The notes under the pieces were generated by a model. The model was not told the origin of the DNA, did not search any database, and saw only the letters and a program-made list of their open reading frames with translations. 64,000 nt of DNA, taken from positions 3,641,648 to 3,705,647 of the forward strand of contig NC_081552.1 of the NCBI RefSeq assembly GCF_963082655.1, given 5' to 3'. Shown one piece after another: positions 21,055-33,232 of this stretch (position 1 is its first letter; each line of letters opens with the position of its first letter). This DNA is from Stomoxys calcitrans (lineage: Eukaryota; Arthropoda; Insecta; Diptera; Muscidae). A program made the position numbers and the translations under genes.

Positions 21055-22124
21055 TTATACCCTCCATCATAGGATGGGGGTGTACTAATTTCGTTATTCT
21101 GTTTGTAACATCTCGAAATATGCTTCTGAGATCGCATCAAGTATATATATTCTTGACGCCATGACATTTTAAGTCGATCTAGCCATGTCCGTCCGTCCGT
21201 CTGTCTGTCTAAAGCACGCTAACTTTCGAAGTAGTAAAGCCAGCCGCTTGAAATTTTGCACAAATACTTTTTATTAGTGTAGGTCGGTTGGGATTGTAAA
21301 TGGGCCAAATCGGTCCATGTTTTGATATAGCTGCCATATAAACCGATCTTGGGTCTTGACTTCTTGAGCCTCTATAGGGCACAATTGTCGTCCGATTTGA
21401 CTGAAATTTTGCACGTAGTGTTTTGGTATCACTTCCAACAAATCGGTGATTAAAATCGGTTCATAATCTGGTATAGCTATCATATAAACCGATCTTGGAT
21501 CTTGACTTCTTGAGCCAATAGACTTGAAATTTAGTACAACGGCTTCTCTCATGCCCTTCAACATACGTGTCTAATATGGTCTGAATCGATTTATAGCTTG
21601 ATACAGCTCCCATAAAAACCTATCTCGCGATTTTGCTTCTTGAGCCCCTACAAGGCGCAATTATTATCCGAATGAACTGATATATGACACAATGACGGTT
21701 GCCCAAAAAGTAATTGCGGATTTTTTAACAGAAAGTAAATGCATTTTTAATAAAACTTAGAATGAACTTTAATCAAATATACTTTTTTTACACTTTTTTT
21801 CTAAAGCAAGCTAAAAGTAACAGCTGATAACTGACAGAAGAAAGAATGCAATTATAGAGTCACAAGCTGTGAAAAAATTTGTCAACGCCGACTATATGAA
21901 AAATCCGCAATTACTTTTTGGGCAACCCAATACAATGTTCAGCATTCATTTATGGTCCGAATCGGGCTATAACTTGATATATCTCTAACAGCATAACAGT
22001 TTTTATTCAATATTTTTTGTTTGCCTAAAAAGAGATACCGCGCATAGAACTCGACAAATGCGATCCATGGTGGAGGGTATATAAGATTCGGCCCGGCCGA
22101 ACTTAGCACGCTTTTACTTGTTTT
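21055..22124 (+). mobile_element. HINE group A with internal MITE
   Basis: Its 5' end tataccctccatcatagg follows ctttacttgt with a single shared T doublet. It has gtccgtccgtctgtctgtc, monomers and the 3' motif, with the hairpin at 22,087-22,101. The MITE at 21,697-21,930 splits a monomer between cacaatgac and tacaatgttcagc. Confidence 0.85.
21697..21930. mobile_element. MITE 'ggttgcccaaaaagtaattg'
   Basis: Terminal inverted repeats of about 30 bp (ggttgcccaaaaagtaattg at the left, complement at the right). The interior is non-coding and about 95% like the copy at 53,620-53,854 read in the opposite orientation. The outer left three or four bases and the left TA are missing; the right end keeps ccaa followed by TA. 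It is probably a non-autonomous Tc1/mariner element, judged from the TA target. Confidence 0.85.
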
Positions 22125-22890
22125 TTTTTTTCAATTCGACCGCCCGTTTGCCTATGGCTATTAACCTTTAAGCGCAAAACCATATGGCACCCTGGGGTTG
22201 TCACTTCAGGCGATACCAACGAGACACTTTATAATTTACGCACTCTTACCAAATCGCTGGCTGCAGACTGCCGACTGCGATGGTGGACACTCAGGCAGGC
22301 AATCACCTTTTCGTCCCTCCATTTATTTTTGGTGCCGTTTTCTGACTGCTGCTGTGCGTATTTTGGTGTCACTTGGTGTGTTTTGATGAGACCACGGCTG
22401 CAGTATGATTTTTGTTGCTTTTGTTACTTCATCCGTTCATCCATTCAATGAGGACAACAGGCATAATGTAGTGTTTGCTGTTATTCTTGCTGCTCTCACT
22501 CTCTCCCTCTATATCCCTGGCTAAAGTCATGGCAATAGCGCAAATTAACGCCGCAAATCGATTATTCACGGTTACTTAGAAAATGAACAAAACGACCATA
22601 GAATGAGAAACCAATGTGGCCAACATCAGCACCCATCGCCCATTGTGGCATGTGGTTGATGGCAAATTGAAACGAAGATTGCTTTTTATGACGGTTTTCC
22701 TGATAACCTGCAGAGTTTTGCGCAGAATTTGGCGTTTCGGGAATTGACCAACAATCGCTGCTGTGCACCATAGAAAAAGGTTTCATATACAAATCAAACT
22801 GACGCTCCCGCAAGGAGAAAAATGCATATCGAAGTCCTGAAACACAAATGTTGACGGTACAGTTTTAAGTCCACAGCCTCAGCAATTTAA
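22125..22890. other. Unassigned block
   Basis: Short open frames at 22,198 and 22,562 have no recognisable features. Confidence 0.4.
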
Positions 22891-23687
22891 ACAAGTAAAA
22901 GCGTGGTAAGTTCGTACGGGCCGAATCTTGAAAACCTACCACCATGGATTCTGCTACAATATGACAGCTATATCTGGTTATAAACCGATTTGGACCGATC
23001 TTGGCAAAGTTGTTGAAAATCATAACAGAACACTTTATGCAAAATTTCAACCAAATCGTATAAAAATCGCGGCTTGTAAGGCCTCAAGAAAACAAATCTG
23101 GAGATCGGTTTATATGGGAGCTACATCAGGCTATAGACCGATTTTAACTATACTTGGCACAGTTATTGGAAGTCAAAAGTGAACACCACGTGCACAATTT
23201 CAGCCAAATCGGACACAAATTGCGTCTTCCAGGGGCTCAAGAAGTCAAATTGAAAGATAGGTTTATTTGGGAGTTATACCAGGTTATAGACCGATTTGAA
23301 CCGTACTTGGCACAGTTGTTGGAAGTCATAACGGAACACTATGCGCAAATTTTCAGCCAAATCGGACACAAATTGCGTCTTCCAGGGGCTCAAGAAGTCA
23401 AATCGGGGGATTAGTTTGTATGGGAGCTTTATCCAAATCTGAACCGATGTGGTCCATTCACAATCCCCAACGACCTTCACCAATATAAAGTATCTGTGCA
23501 AAATTTAAGTGGCTAGCTTAACGCGTTCGAACGCTATCGCAATTTCAACAGACGGAGACGGACGGACATGGCTAAATCGACTCAAAGCGTCAAGACGATC
23601 AAGAATACATATACGAATATTTTAAGCTATTACAAACGCAATGACTAGATTAGTATACCCCCATCCTATGGTGGTGGGTATAAAAAA
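22891..23687 (-). mobile_element. HINE group B
   Basis: Starts acaagtaaaagcgtggtaag with a mutated hairpin (ttcgtacgggccgaa), then accaccatggattctgctac. Monomer landmarks lie at 23,107, 23,260 and 23,413, exactly 153 bp apart. The microsatellite is reduced to ggagacggacggac. It ends cctatggtggtgggtata. Confidence 0.85.
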
Positions 23688-23936
23688 TACTACCTTTAAT
23701 TTGGTATTATATGGCCAATTTTGGAAAACTAACATGCCCTTGTCGCATAAAAACCTTCAGGATTGGTATTTCCGACATCAACCACGTCATCACAAGATAA
23801 ATGTCAATCGATTCTTTTGAATGACATTTATCTTGTGAACTTGGCTTTTTATGAAGACGCCTGTTAAGAGTACCGATCTCACTCCTCTGTTCATCTTTAA
23901 GGATCCCAATTTCTTTGCAGGTACATAGGGAAAATA
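23688..23936. other. Spacer containing a short perfect hairpin
   Basis: A 17-bp perfect stem is formed by tcacaagataaatgtca (23,790-23,806) and tgacatttatcttgtga (23,822-23,838), with a 15-nt loop. Pairing does not extend outward, which makes it short for a microRNA precursor. Confidence 0.8.
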
Positions 23937-24789
23937 AACAAGTAAAAGCGTTCTAAGTTCGGCCGGGCCGAATCTTATATACTTCCACCATGGATCGCAT
24001 TTGTCGAGTTCTTTTCCCGGCATCTCTTCTTAGGCAAAACAGGATATAAGAAAAGATTTGCTCTGCTATTAGAGCGATGTCAAGATATGGTCCGGTTTGG
24101 ACCACAATTAAATTATATGTTGGAGACCTGTGTAAAATGTCAGCCAATTCGAATAAGAATTGCGCCCTTTGTGGGCTCAAGAAGTAAAATAGAGGGATCG
24201 ATTTATATGGGAGCTGTATCAGGCTATAGACCGATTCTGAGCATAATAAACACGTATGTTGATGGTCAATAGAGGATACGTCGTACAAAATTTCAGCCAA
24301 ATCGGATAAGAATTGCGCCCTCTAGGGGCTCAACAAGTCAAGATCCCAGATCGGTTTATATGGCAGCTATATCAGGTTATGAACCGATTTGAACCATACT
24401 TGGCACAGTTGTTGGATATCATAACAAAACACGTCGTGCCAAAATTCATTCAAATCGGATAAGAATTGCGCCCTCTAGAGGCTCAAGAAGTCAAGACCCA
24501 AGATCGGTTTATATGGCAGCTATATCAAAACATGGACCGATATGGCCCATTTACAATACCAACTGACTTACACTAATAAGAAGCATTTGTGCAAAATTTC
24601 AAGTGGCTAGCTTTACTCCTTCGGAAGTTAGCGTGCTTTCGACAGACAGATGGACGGCGGACGGACAGACGGACGGACAGACGGACGGACAGACGGACGG
24701 ACGGACATGGCTAGATCGACATAAAATATAGTTACAAACTGAATGACGAAATTAGTATACCCCCCATTTTATGGTGGGGGGGTATAAAA
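23937..24789 (-). mobile_element. HINE group A
   Basis: Starts acaagtaaaagcgttctaag with the intact hairpin, then two full monomers, a GGAC/GACA microsatellite at 24,645-24,710 and the end tatggtgggggggtata. The TA-rich agaatatatatact block is deleted just after acatggctagatcgacataa. Confidence 0.85.
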
Positions 24790-24819
24790 ATTAGTTTTTC
24801 AAACTAACAAGCACAATTT

Positions 24820-25090
24820 TTTAAATAATATTTGTTTTTCCTACAGACAAAATTTCAATTAAAATAATAAAACAAGAATTAAGAGAAACTCATATAAAAT
24901 TGTCTTAGAAAATTTTTTGTTAAATGTTCGTCTCTTGGAACAATTTTTATAAAAAACTTAGAAAAACTTTCAATAACTTTTCGCTTAAAACAATCACAGA
25001 AATTTTTTTCCTTTTAAAAAGTTACATTGCGGTCTTTAAAAAGAATTGTACAAACCCACTAACGACGAAAAATACCCAAGAATAGAACTG
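24820..25090. repeat. Repeat F / AAATTTTGTCT-like tract
   Basis: Degenerate cttagaaaatttttt-type units, ending with ctaacgacgaaaaataccca, which recurs at 15,263. Confidence 0.5.
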
Positions 25091-26036
25091 CGATTCGGAC
25101 CATAACATAATGTTGAATTGAATGTTGGAGACCATAGTAAAATTCATTGTATAAAATTTCAGCCAATTCGAATAAAAATTGCGCCCTTTAGGGTCTTAAG
25201 AAGTAAAATAGAATAGAGGTTTATACGGGAGCTGTATCGGGCTATAGACCGATTCAGACCATATTTGACACGTATTTTAAAGGTCATGGGAAAGCCCTTG
25301 TACAAATTTTCAGCCAAATCGGTATTAATTGCGACCTATTGAGGCTCAAGAAGTCAGAATTCCAGATCTGTTTATATGGCAGCGTTATCAGGTTATGGAC
25401 CAATATAAACCATGTTTGGCACAGTTAATAAAAGTCACAAAACACCTCATCACAAAACACATCATGCAAAATTTCATCCAAATCGGCTTATAATTGCGAA
25501 CTTTAGTGACTCAAAAAGTCAAGATTCAAGATCGGTTTATATGGCAACTATAACAAGTTATGTACGGATTTGAACAATACTTGCCACAATTGTTGGAAGT
25601 CATAACACACATAACATAGTCAAGACCCCCGACTTGACTTCTTGAGCCAGGTTATGGACCGATTTTAACCTTACTTAGCACAATTATAACAAAACACCTA
25701 GTGCAAATTTTCAGCCAAATCGGATACGAATTGCGCCCTCTAGAGGCTCAAGAGATCAAGACCCAAGATCGGTTTATATCAAAACATGGACCGATTTGGC
25801 CATTTACAATCCCAACCGATCTACACTAATAAGAATTATTTGTGCAAAATTTCAAGCTCATAGCTTTACTCCTTCTAAAGCTAGCGTGCTTTCGACAGAC
25901 AGACCGACGGACATGGCTAGATCGACTTAAAATGTCATGACGGTCAAGAATATATATACTTTATGGCGTCTTACACGAGTATTTCGAGGAGTTACAAATA
26001 GAATGACGTAATTAGTATACCCCATCCTATGGTCGC
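25080..26036 (-). mobile_element. HINE group A, lacking its 3' hairpin end
   Basis: About five decayed monomers, a short gacagacagaccgacgga tract and the TA-rich block, ending at cccatcctatgg. It breaks at 26,036 into an inverted piece. Confidence 0.75.
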
Positions 26037-26322
26037 AATCGGTCCATATAAATCGATCACTCTATTTTACTTCTTGAGCCCACAAAGGGCGCAATTCTTA
26101 TTCGAATTGGCTGACATTTTACACAGGTCTCCAACATATAATTTAATTGTGGTCTAAACCGGATCATATCTTGATATCGCTCTAATAGCAGAGCAAATCT
26201 CTTCTTATATCATTTTTTGCCTAAGAAGAGATGCCGGGAAAAGAACTCGAAAAATGCGCTCCATGGGGGAGGGTACATAAGATTCGGCTCGGACGAACTT
26301 AGCACGCTTTTACTTGTTTTCA
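26037..26322 (+). mobile_element. HINE group A, 3'-end piece, inverted against its neighbour
   Basis: tcggtccatataaatcgatc, one monomer, gaagagatgccgggaaaaga, a mutated hairpin (ttcggctcggacgaa) and cttagcacgcttttacttg. It is the right arm of a fold-back arrangement with 25,080-26,036. Confidence 0.75.
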
Positions 26323-26765
26323 GTTGATATTGAGGTTAACTCTATCTCATATGTTTTTTAAGATACCCCATTTCATACTGCTGGGCCAACTATGCAGTTT
26401 TTATGATGAATAAGACAACGGAATCTCAGAATCATTGTAAACTAAAACAGAAATTTAGTTTTCTCAAAAAACAAAAAAGAAATCGTAAAGGCCGGAAAAC
26501 CACGTAAATTGATTTCAATCGGAAAGCTTTCAAGAAGAAAATGCTTAGGAAAACATTAGAATTTCAACACGCGTTTAAGATTTAAATCATCTCTAAATGC
26601 GTTGAAAGCCTTGGCTACGTTTTCTTTGACTGTGGACGAGACATTTGTTTTATTGGAGAATATTAAGGAAAACTACTGACATAGCAAAAACACTAACAAC
26701 AACAGCAGCAGCAGCCCAATGCCTAAATGCAGCACATGCAACTTTGATTAGGAAAGAACGAGAAC
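26323..26765. other. Unassigned spacer
   Basis: No recognised gene. A short aacaacagcagcagcag tract lies near 26,698. Confidence 0.35.
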
Positions 26766-28078
26766 AAACAAGTAAGAGCGTGCTAAGTTTGGCCGGGCCG
26801 AATCTTATATACCCTCCACCATTGATCGCATTTGTCGAGTTCTATGCGCGGTATCTCTTTTTAGACAAACATAGAATATTGAATAAGAACTGTTATGCTA
26901 TTGGAGCTATATCAAGTTATAGTCCGATTCGGACCATAAATTAATACTGAACATTGTAGAAGTGATTGTGTAATATTTCAGTTCATTCGGATAAGAATTG
27001 CGCCTTGTAGGGGCTCAAGAAGCAAAATCGGGAGATAGGTTTATATGGGAGCTAAATCAAGCTATTGATCGATTCAGACAATACTAGACACGTATATTGA
27101 AGGTCATGAGAGAAGGCGTTGTACAAAATCTCAGCCAAATCGGATGAGAATTGCATCCTCTAGAGGTTCAAGAAGTCAAGATTCCAAATCGGTTTATATG
27201 GCAGCTATATCAGGTTCTATATCGATTTACGCCGTACTTAGCACAGTTATTGGAAGTCATAACAAAACACCTCATGCAAAATTTCAATAAAATCGGATGA
27301 GAATTGCGCGCTCAATTGGGTCAAGAAGTCAAGATCCAAGATCAGTTTATATGTCAGCTATACCAGATTATGAACCGATTTGAATCATACTTGGCACAGT
27401 TGTTGAAAGTAATACCAAAACACTACGTGCAAAATTTCAGTTAAATCGGCTCAAGAAGTCAAGACCCCAGATCGGTTAAATGGCAGCTATATCAAAATAT
27501 GGACCAATTTAACCGATTAAACCGATTTACTTAGTGTAGTTGTTGGAAGTGATATCAAAACACTACTTGCAAAATTTCAATAAAATCGGATAAGAATTGC
27601 GCATTCCAGAGGCTCAAGAAGTCAAGATGCAAGATCGGTTTATATGACAGCTATATCCGGCTATGGACCGATTTGAACCATACTTGGCACAGTTGTTGGA
27701 TATCATAACAAAACACGTCGTGCAATATTTTATTCCAATCGGATGAGAATTGCGCACTCTAGAGGCTCAAGAAGTCAAGACCCAAGATCGGTTTATATGG
27801 CAGCTATATCAAAACATGGACCGATATGGCCCATTTACAATACCAACCGACCTACACTAATAAGAAGTATTTGTGCAAAATTGCAAGCAGCTAGCTTTAC
27901 TCCTTCGGAAGTTAGCGTGCTTTCGACAGACGGACAGACATGGCTAGATCGACATAAAATGTCGCGACGATCAAGAATATATATACTTTATGGGGTATCG
28001 GACGAATATTTCGAGTAGTTACAAACAGGATGACGAAATTAGTATACCCCCCCATCCTATGGTGGAGGGTATAAAAAA
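26766..28078 (-). mobile_element. HINE group A, long copy
   Basis: Starts acaagtaagagcgtgctaag, with the hairpin ttggccgggccgaat (one change), and carries about seven monomers. The microsatellite is reduced to gacagacggacagaca. It ends cctatggtggagggtata. One monomer near 27,480 holds a local aaccgatt triplication. Confidence 0.85.
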
Positions 28079-30211
28079 GCATGGCAACCAAACCTGGGCA
28101 AGCCAGCAAAGAAGGCACAGTGCTAAATGGCGGTAGGAAAAATGAAAAACGTAGAGAACGCGTTTAACAGTCTTTAAATACGCGCCATAGATTTTAGCAT
28201 TTGATAACTAATGCCTCTTGAACTCTTTTTGAACGTTTTCGTTTGTTCTTCTTTTTTGGTTTTGCTTTTTTCTTTATGCCTATGGATGCGCAGTGAAAAA
28301 CTCGCATACAAGCAGGTATACAATGTTCGTGGCCCGAGTTTAGGCTTGTAAAAGCGTAATTGCCATAAATGGACTAATCTTGTATCTCGATGTGCATAAG
28401 CCGCGCTCGCTGCTCTTATAAATGCACCAAGAATAAGCAATGAGCCAGCCCGTTAAAAGTTCCCTGCCACAGCTGCAGATGTTGTTGGCCAAAAACAATC
28501 CAATAGGTAAACCGTCGTAGTCCAGTACCCGACAAGACAAGAGGCAAGCGCAACGCCCGAATAAAAGAGGGTGGACCAATGGTCACAATTAATCAATTTA
28601 TTTACCCCGCGGTAAGTTGGCTGCCCGTCCGGCCGTCTCTTCTTCAGTGCACTGTTCACAATTTGTTAACATAAAGTAATTAGTGGCCGTCGATGCAATT
28701 TATGCCAACGTAGCAACTCTCGAGTTCTCATGACTCGGCACTTTGACTGAAAATGTTCATCTGTTGTTTGATCATCTTAATCCGATTTCCAAATCGCATT
28801 CTTACGGAATGCTACTCCAATACACATAATCCCTTTGAAATGTTCCTACGCAGATCATTTTCATTGACTTATAGGAGATTTCATCAGCTGCCATTCACCG
28901 ACAAAAGCGACATGCGGCCATTCCAGAGATGTCAGTGGAATAATGTCGCATCATGCGCCCGTAGTCAGTTGTCCAACATTTCTCCTTTGTTTCTTTTTTT
29001 CATTTTCAAGGCTCATAATTTCAACTACGAATTACCCAATACCATAACAGCAATAAACACTTGAAGAAACCCATTTTTCAACAAATGTTACCTTTCCTTA
29101 GGTGGGTCGTTTTTGACATCTCTTGTATGGGAAGATCCTTTTTTACGGCCGAGATAGCGATCACCAATCAACACAATTGATTTAGTTTTGTTTGTAAGAT
29201 TTGCTTTTTTCTTATTCCTATTCAATGAAATGTGCCTTGCTTTTGTTGTTTTAGGATAAGAAGACATCCAAACGTGACGAAGGTTTTGTGCAGGGGGAAT
29301 TTCTAGGAATTTTTCAAAAAATTCACAAAAGTATACATGTCATGAAGCATGTACGTCAAAGCCAAAATGTCCCAAAATAATCAAATATTTAAATTTCAAC
29401 TCATTATGAGGTCATATTAGAGGGGTTTAACGTGTTCCTAGATTCCTGGGGGCCTAGCAACACTTTCGAATTAAATTTAACTACTGGTTTTCTTTCAGTG
29501 GAATATCAATGAAGAATAAAGGTATAGTGAAAATGTTTTCCCCACAGATGTTGTCAGCCATCTGCTTCATTCGCCTTCACAAAACTTGACAAAGAACTCT
29601 TCACATCAACACCTGTTGGAAAATTGTTCACTAAGCACTACCGTACATTGATTGAATGAAAAATATTTTTTAAATTTGTTTAATAAAAATATTAACTTTC
29701 ACTATTGCAACCGCCAACCACCAATACCCTCAATTAACTCTTCTCCTTGTTGGAAAAAACAGACTTCGTAATTTGTGAACCATCACTAAACGGGTGGAAA
29801 AGCACTGCGACTGCAACCCTTAATAAGTACGTAAAGAAGACATGTAACAAAGACATTGGACAGGTTGATTGAATACGGTTTTCAATACCGTATCAGATTA
29901 CCGCCTGTAGAGTGAGCGCAGTAATCAAACCAATTATACTTGGAAATCAAAAGCGCTGCATTCGATATGGTTACAGCCAAAATTAAGACATATGTATGCA
30001 TTTGCGTTTACTGGTCTAATTTCAGTTTTAAGTCGGTAAGGTCTAACTGGAACGAGCGATGTGGGCTGAATGGTGATGTTTACATTACGGCGAAGCCATT
30101 TCCTCCAAATCAGGCGGCATTGGTAAAACTTTATAAAGGATCTGGGGAATTGTGTAAAGTTGCTGTTCCATTGCCTTTTGAGATCAGCTACACTTCGCGG
30201 GAAATGTATTA
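28079..30211. other. Unique block without recognisable gene
   Basis: Open frames at 28,174-28,440 (-), 28,453-28,659 (-), 28,753-29,064 (+) and 29,940-30,245 (+) overlap one another and lack any domain I recognise. This block and 7.4-10.6 kb are the best places to look for host exons. Confidence 0.45.
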
Positions 30212-30748
30212 TTATACCCTCCACCATAGGATGGGGGAATACTAATTTCGTCATTCTGTTTGTAACACCTCGAAATATGCATCTGCGACCCCAAAAAGTA
30301 TATATATTCTTGATCGTCACGTCATTTTAAGTCGATCTAGCCATGTCCGTCCGTCTGTCTCTCGAAATAACTCTAACTTTAGAAGGCGTATAGTTACGAG
30401 CTTGAGATTTTGCACAAATACTTTCTATTAGTGTCGGTCGGTTGGGATTGTAAATGTAAAATAAACCTATCTTGGGTCTTGACTTTTTGAGCCTCTAGAG
30501 GGCGCAATTCTTATCCGATTGGGCTGAAATTCTTCTCCGATTTGGCTGTAATTTTGCAAGTGGCATTTTGGTATCACTTGCAACAACTATGCTAAGTATG
30601 ATTCAAATCGGTTCATAACCTGGTATAGGTGCCATATAAACCAATATTGGATCTTGAATTTTTGAGCCTCTAGAGGGCGCAATTCTCATCAGATTTGGCT
30701 GAAATTTTGCATGAGGTTATTATAACTTCCAACAACTAGCATGAGACG
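30212..30748 (+). mobile_element. HINE group A, 5' half
   Basis: tataccctccaccataggat, TA-rich block, gtccgtccgtctgtctctcg, two monomers; it ends in tataacttccaacaacta. The 3' end is missing. Confidence 0.8.
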
Positions 30749-30841
30749 CTTCATGGAAAAATTGTTTAACCGACATTTAACATTACATTTAACGTAACAT
30801 TTTTTTCTCGCGAGCGTAAGTGATAAATCACCCACGCCCAC
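30749..30841. other. Short spacer
   Basis: Contains acatttaac direct repeats (about 30,772-30,798); nothing else seen. Confidence 0.3.
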
Positions 30842-30925
30842 ATCTGTAATCAGCGGTATCGGGCGGAGAGTCTCAGTGAGAGGCCGGGTGGCACCGGCTC
30901 CTGCATAAATACTAAGTTCTTATGA
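30842..30925 (+). repeat. Interspersed repeat B, short fragment
   Basis: aatcagcggtatcgggcgga, gagagtctcagtgagaggcc and gcaccggctcctgcataaat match 61,285-61,345 and 14,205-14,270. Confidence 0.7.
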
Positions 30926-30949
30926 TGATCCTCCTCCATCCCCTAATTT

Positions 30950-31712
30950 TCAAAAACGCCAGATCTTGGAGATGCTTACACCGATTTGAGCGAAATTTAT
31001 GATACACGAAATTGACATAAAATTTTGGGATCGACTAACATGGGGGGACGTCCCATCTCAAAACCCACCCGAACGGATATGTTTACCGACTGGGACAATA
31101 TGGATATCAAATGAAAGGTTATTAAGAGTAGAGTATGAACTTGGCATAAAAATGTAACACTAAGTGTCAAGGGGATGGTCCCCTACACACACAACAGGAC
31201 AAAAACACCACACAACAGGACACTTAGCGCTTTGGAAAATATGGATTTCTAATGAAAGGTATTTAATTGTAGAGTACAAAGCTGGCATAAAAATTTATTC
31301 CTCGGTGTCTGGGGGTCCAAGAACTTAGGAGGCCGCCCCAGGCCCAAAACCGCCCCAAAAGTAGCTCCCAAAATCAAAAGTGGACTGATCGGGACAATAT
31401 TGGATTCAAATAAAAGGTATTTGAGAGTAGAGTATGAATATTATATTTAAAACTGGGACCAAGTACCTAGCAAGCCCTCCAAAGCCCAAAACCTCCCCAA
31501 AAATACCACCAAAAATCAAAGTGGACCTATCGGGACAATGTGGGACTCAAGTGAAAGGTTTTCGCGAGTAGAATACGAATATTGTATCAAAAATTTTGTC
31601 CAAGTAATTAGAGTGTCGCCCCAAGAGTACCGCCTAAAATAAAAAGTGGATCGATCGGGACAATATAGGACCCCAATGAAAGGTATTCGAGAGTAAAGTA
31701 TGAATATAATAT
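30950..31712. repeat. Tandem array with ~130-150-bp units (gggacaat / aatgaaaggt)
   Basis: About five diverged units, each with tggaccgatcgggacaatat, caaatgaaaggtatt, gagtagagtatgaatat and a C-rich segment (gccgccccaagcccaaaacc). The landmark gacaat or its equivalent falls near 31,092, 31,235, 31,395, 31,533 and 31,660. There is no coding content and it is unrelated to the HINE monomer. A HINE abuts it on the right. Confidence 0.7.
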
Positions 31713-32778
31713 TAACAAGTAAGAGCGTGCTAAGTTCCGCCGGGCCGAATCTTATATACCCTCCACCATGGATCGCATTTGTCGAGTTCTTTGCGCAGTA
31801 TCTCTTTTTAAGCAAACAAAGAATGATGAATAAGGACTGTTATGCTAATGCAGCTATATGAAGTTATAGTCCGATTCGGGCCATAAATGAATGCTGAATA
31901 TTGTAGTAGTCATTGTGTAATATTTCATTCCATTCGGATAAGAATTGCGCCTTGTAGGGGATCAAGAAGCAATATCGGGTGATCGGTTTTTATGGGAGCT
32001 ATATTAAGCTATAGATCGATTCAGACCATATTGCACACGATCCCAGATCGGTTTATATGGTAGCTATATCAGGTTATGTACCGATTTGCGACAAACTCAT
32101 CACAGATTTTTAAAGTCATATCAAAATACCTCATGCTTAATTTTAGCCAAATCGGATGAGAATTGCGCCCTCTAGCTGCTCAAGAACTCAAGATCCAAGA
32201 TCGGTTTATATGGCACCTATACCAGGTTATGGACCTATTTGGACAATACTTCGCACAAATGTTGGAAGTGATACCAAAACACCATGTGCAAAATCACTGC
32301 CAAATCGATTAGGAACTTCGCCTTCTAAAAGCTCAAGAAGTCAAGACCCCATATAGGTTTATATGGTAGCTCTATCAGGTTATGAACCGATTTGAATCAT
32401 GCTCAGCACAGTTGTTGGAAGTAATATCAATACAAAACGTGCAAAATTTCACTCAAATCAGACGAGAATTGCGCCCTCTGGAGGCTCAAGAAGTCAAGAC
32501 CCAATATCGGTTTATATGGCAGCTATATCAAAACATGGACCGATTTACAATCCCAACCGATATACACTAATAAGAATTATTTGTGCAAAATTTGAAGGGG
32601 CTAGCTTTACTCTTTCAAAAGTTAGCGTGCTTTTTACAGACAGACGAACGGACATGGCTACTTCGACTTAAAATGTCATGACGATCAAGAATATATATAC
32701 TTTATGGGGTCTAAGACGCATATTTCAAGATGTTACAAACAGAATGAAACCCCCATCCATGATGGAGGGTATAAAAAT
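31713..32778 (-). mobile_element. HINE group A
   Basis: Starts acaagtaagagcgtgctaag, hairpin ttccgccgggccgaa (one change), four to five monomers with a deletion near 32,037, a short gacagacgaacggaca tract, and ends ccatgatggagggtata. Confidence 0.8.
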
Positions 32779-32799
32779 AGAAATATTTTGTTTAAACTT

Positions 32800-33232
32800 T
32801 TGCACAGATTCTTTTTTTCCATTGGCAGGTTAAGTTCGAAGATGGGCAGTGAGTTGTGTTAGGCCCCTCGATATCCTTCTTGAAGACGGCCCATATCGGT
32901 CCGGATTTGGATATAGCTGCCACATATACCGATCTATCGATTTAAGGTCTAGGCCCCATTAAAGATGAAGATAGTATTCGATTTCGTTGAAATTTGACAC
33001 AGTGCCTTATGTAAGGCTTTTCGACATCCGTGTCCTTTATGGTTCAGATCGGTCTTTATTTGGATATATCAGACAAAAAGTTCAATATTGAACAGCGACT
33101 TGTATTTAATAGATCACTCAATGTCCATGCCGAATTTGGTCCAAATCTGACCATATTTCGGATAATGAGGAAAGGTGGATATCCAGGCGGTGGATATCCA
33201 AAGTTCAGCCCAGCCGAGCTAATGCCTTTTTT
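32800..33232 (+). mobile_element. HINE group C, 3' part
   Basis: tttgcacagattcttttttt, ggcaggttaagttcgaagat and the group C monomer, with tatagctgccacatataccg. It ends ggtggatatccaaagttcag and a decayed hairpin (ttcagcccagccgag). Confidence 0.7.

Noticed and set aside
23790..23838. microRNA precursor
   Set aside because: The stem is only 17 bp and pairing stops abruptly; kept as a hairpin only.
29934..30320. 128-codon reverse open frame
   Set aside because: Half of it lies in a HINE 5' end and the rest has no domain; it overlaps a forward frame of equal quality.
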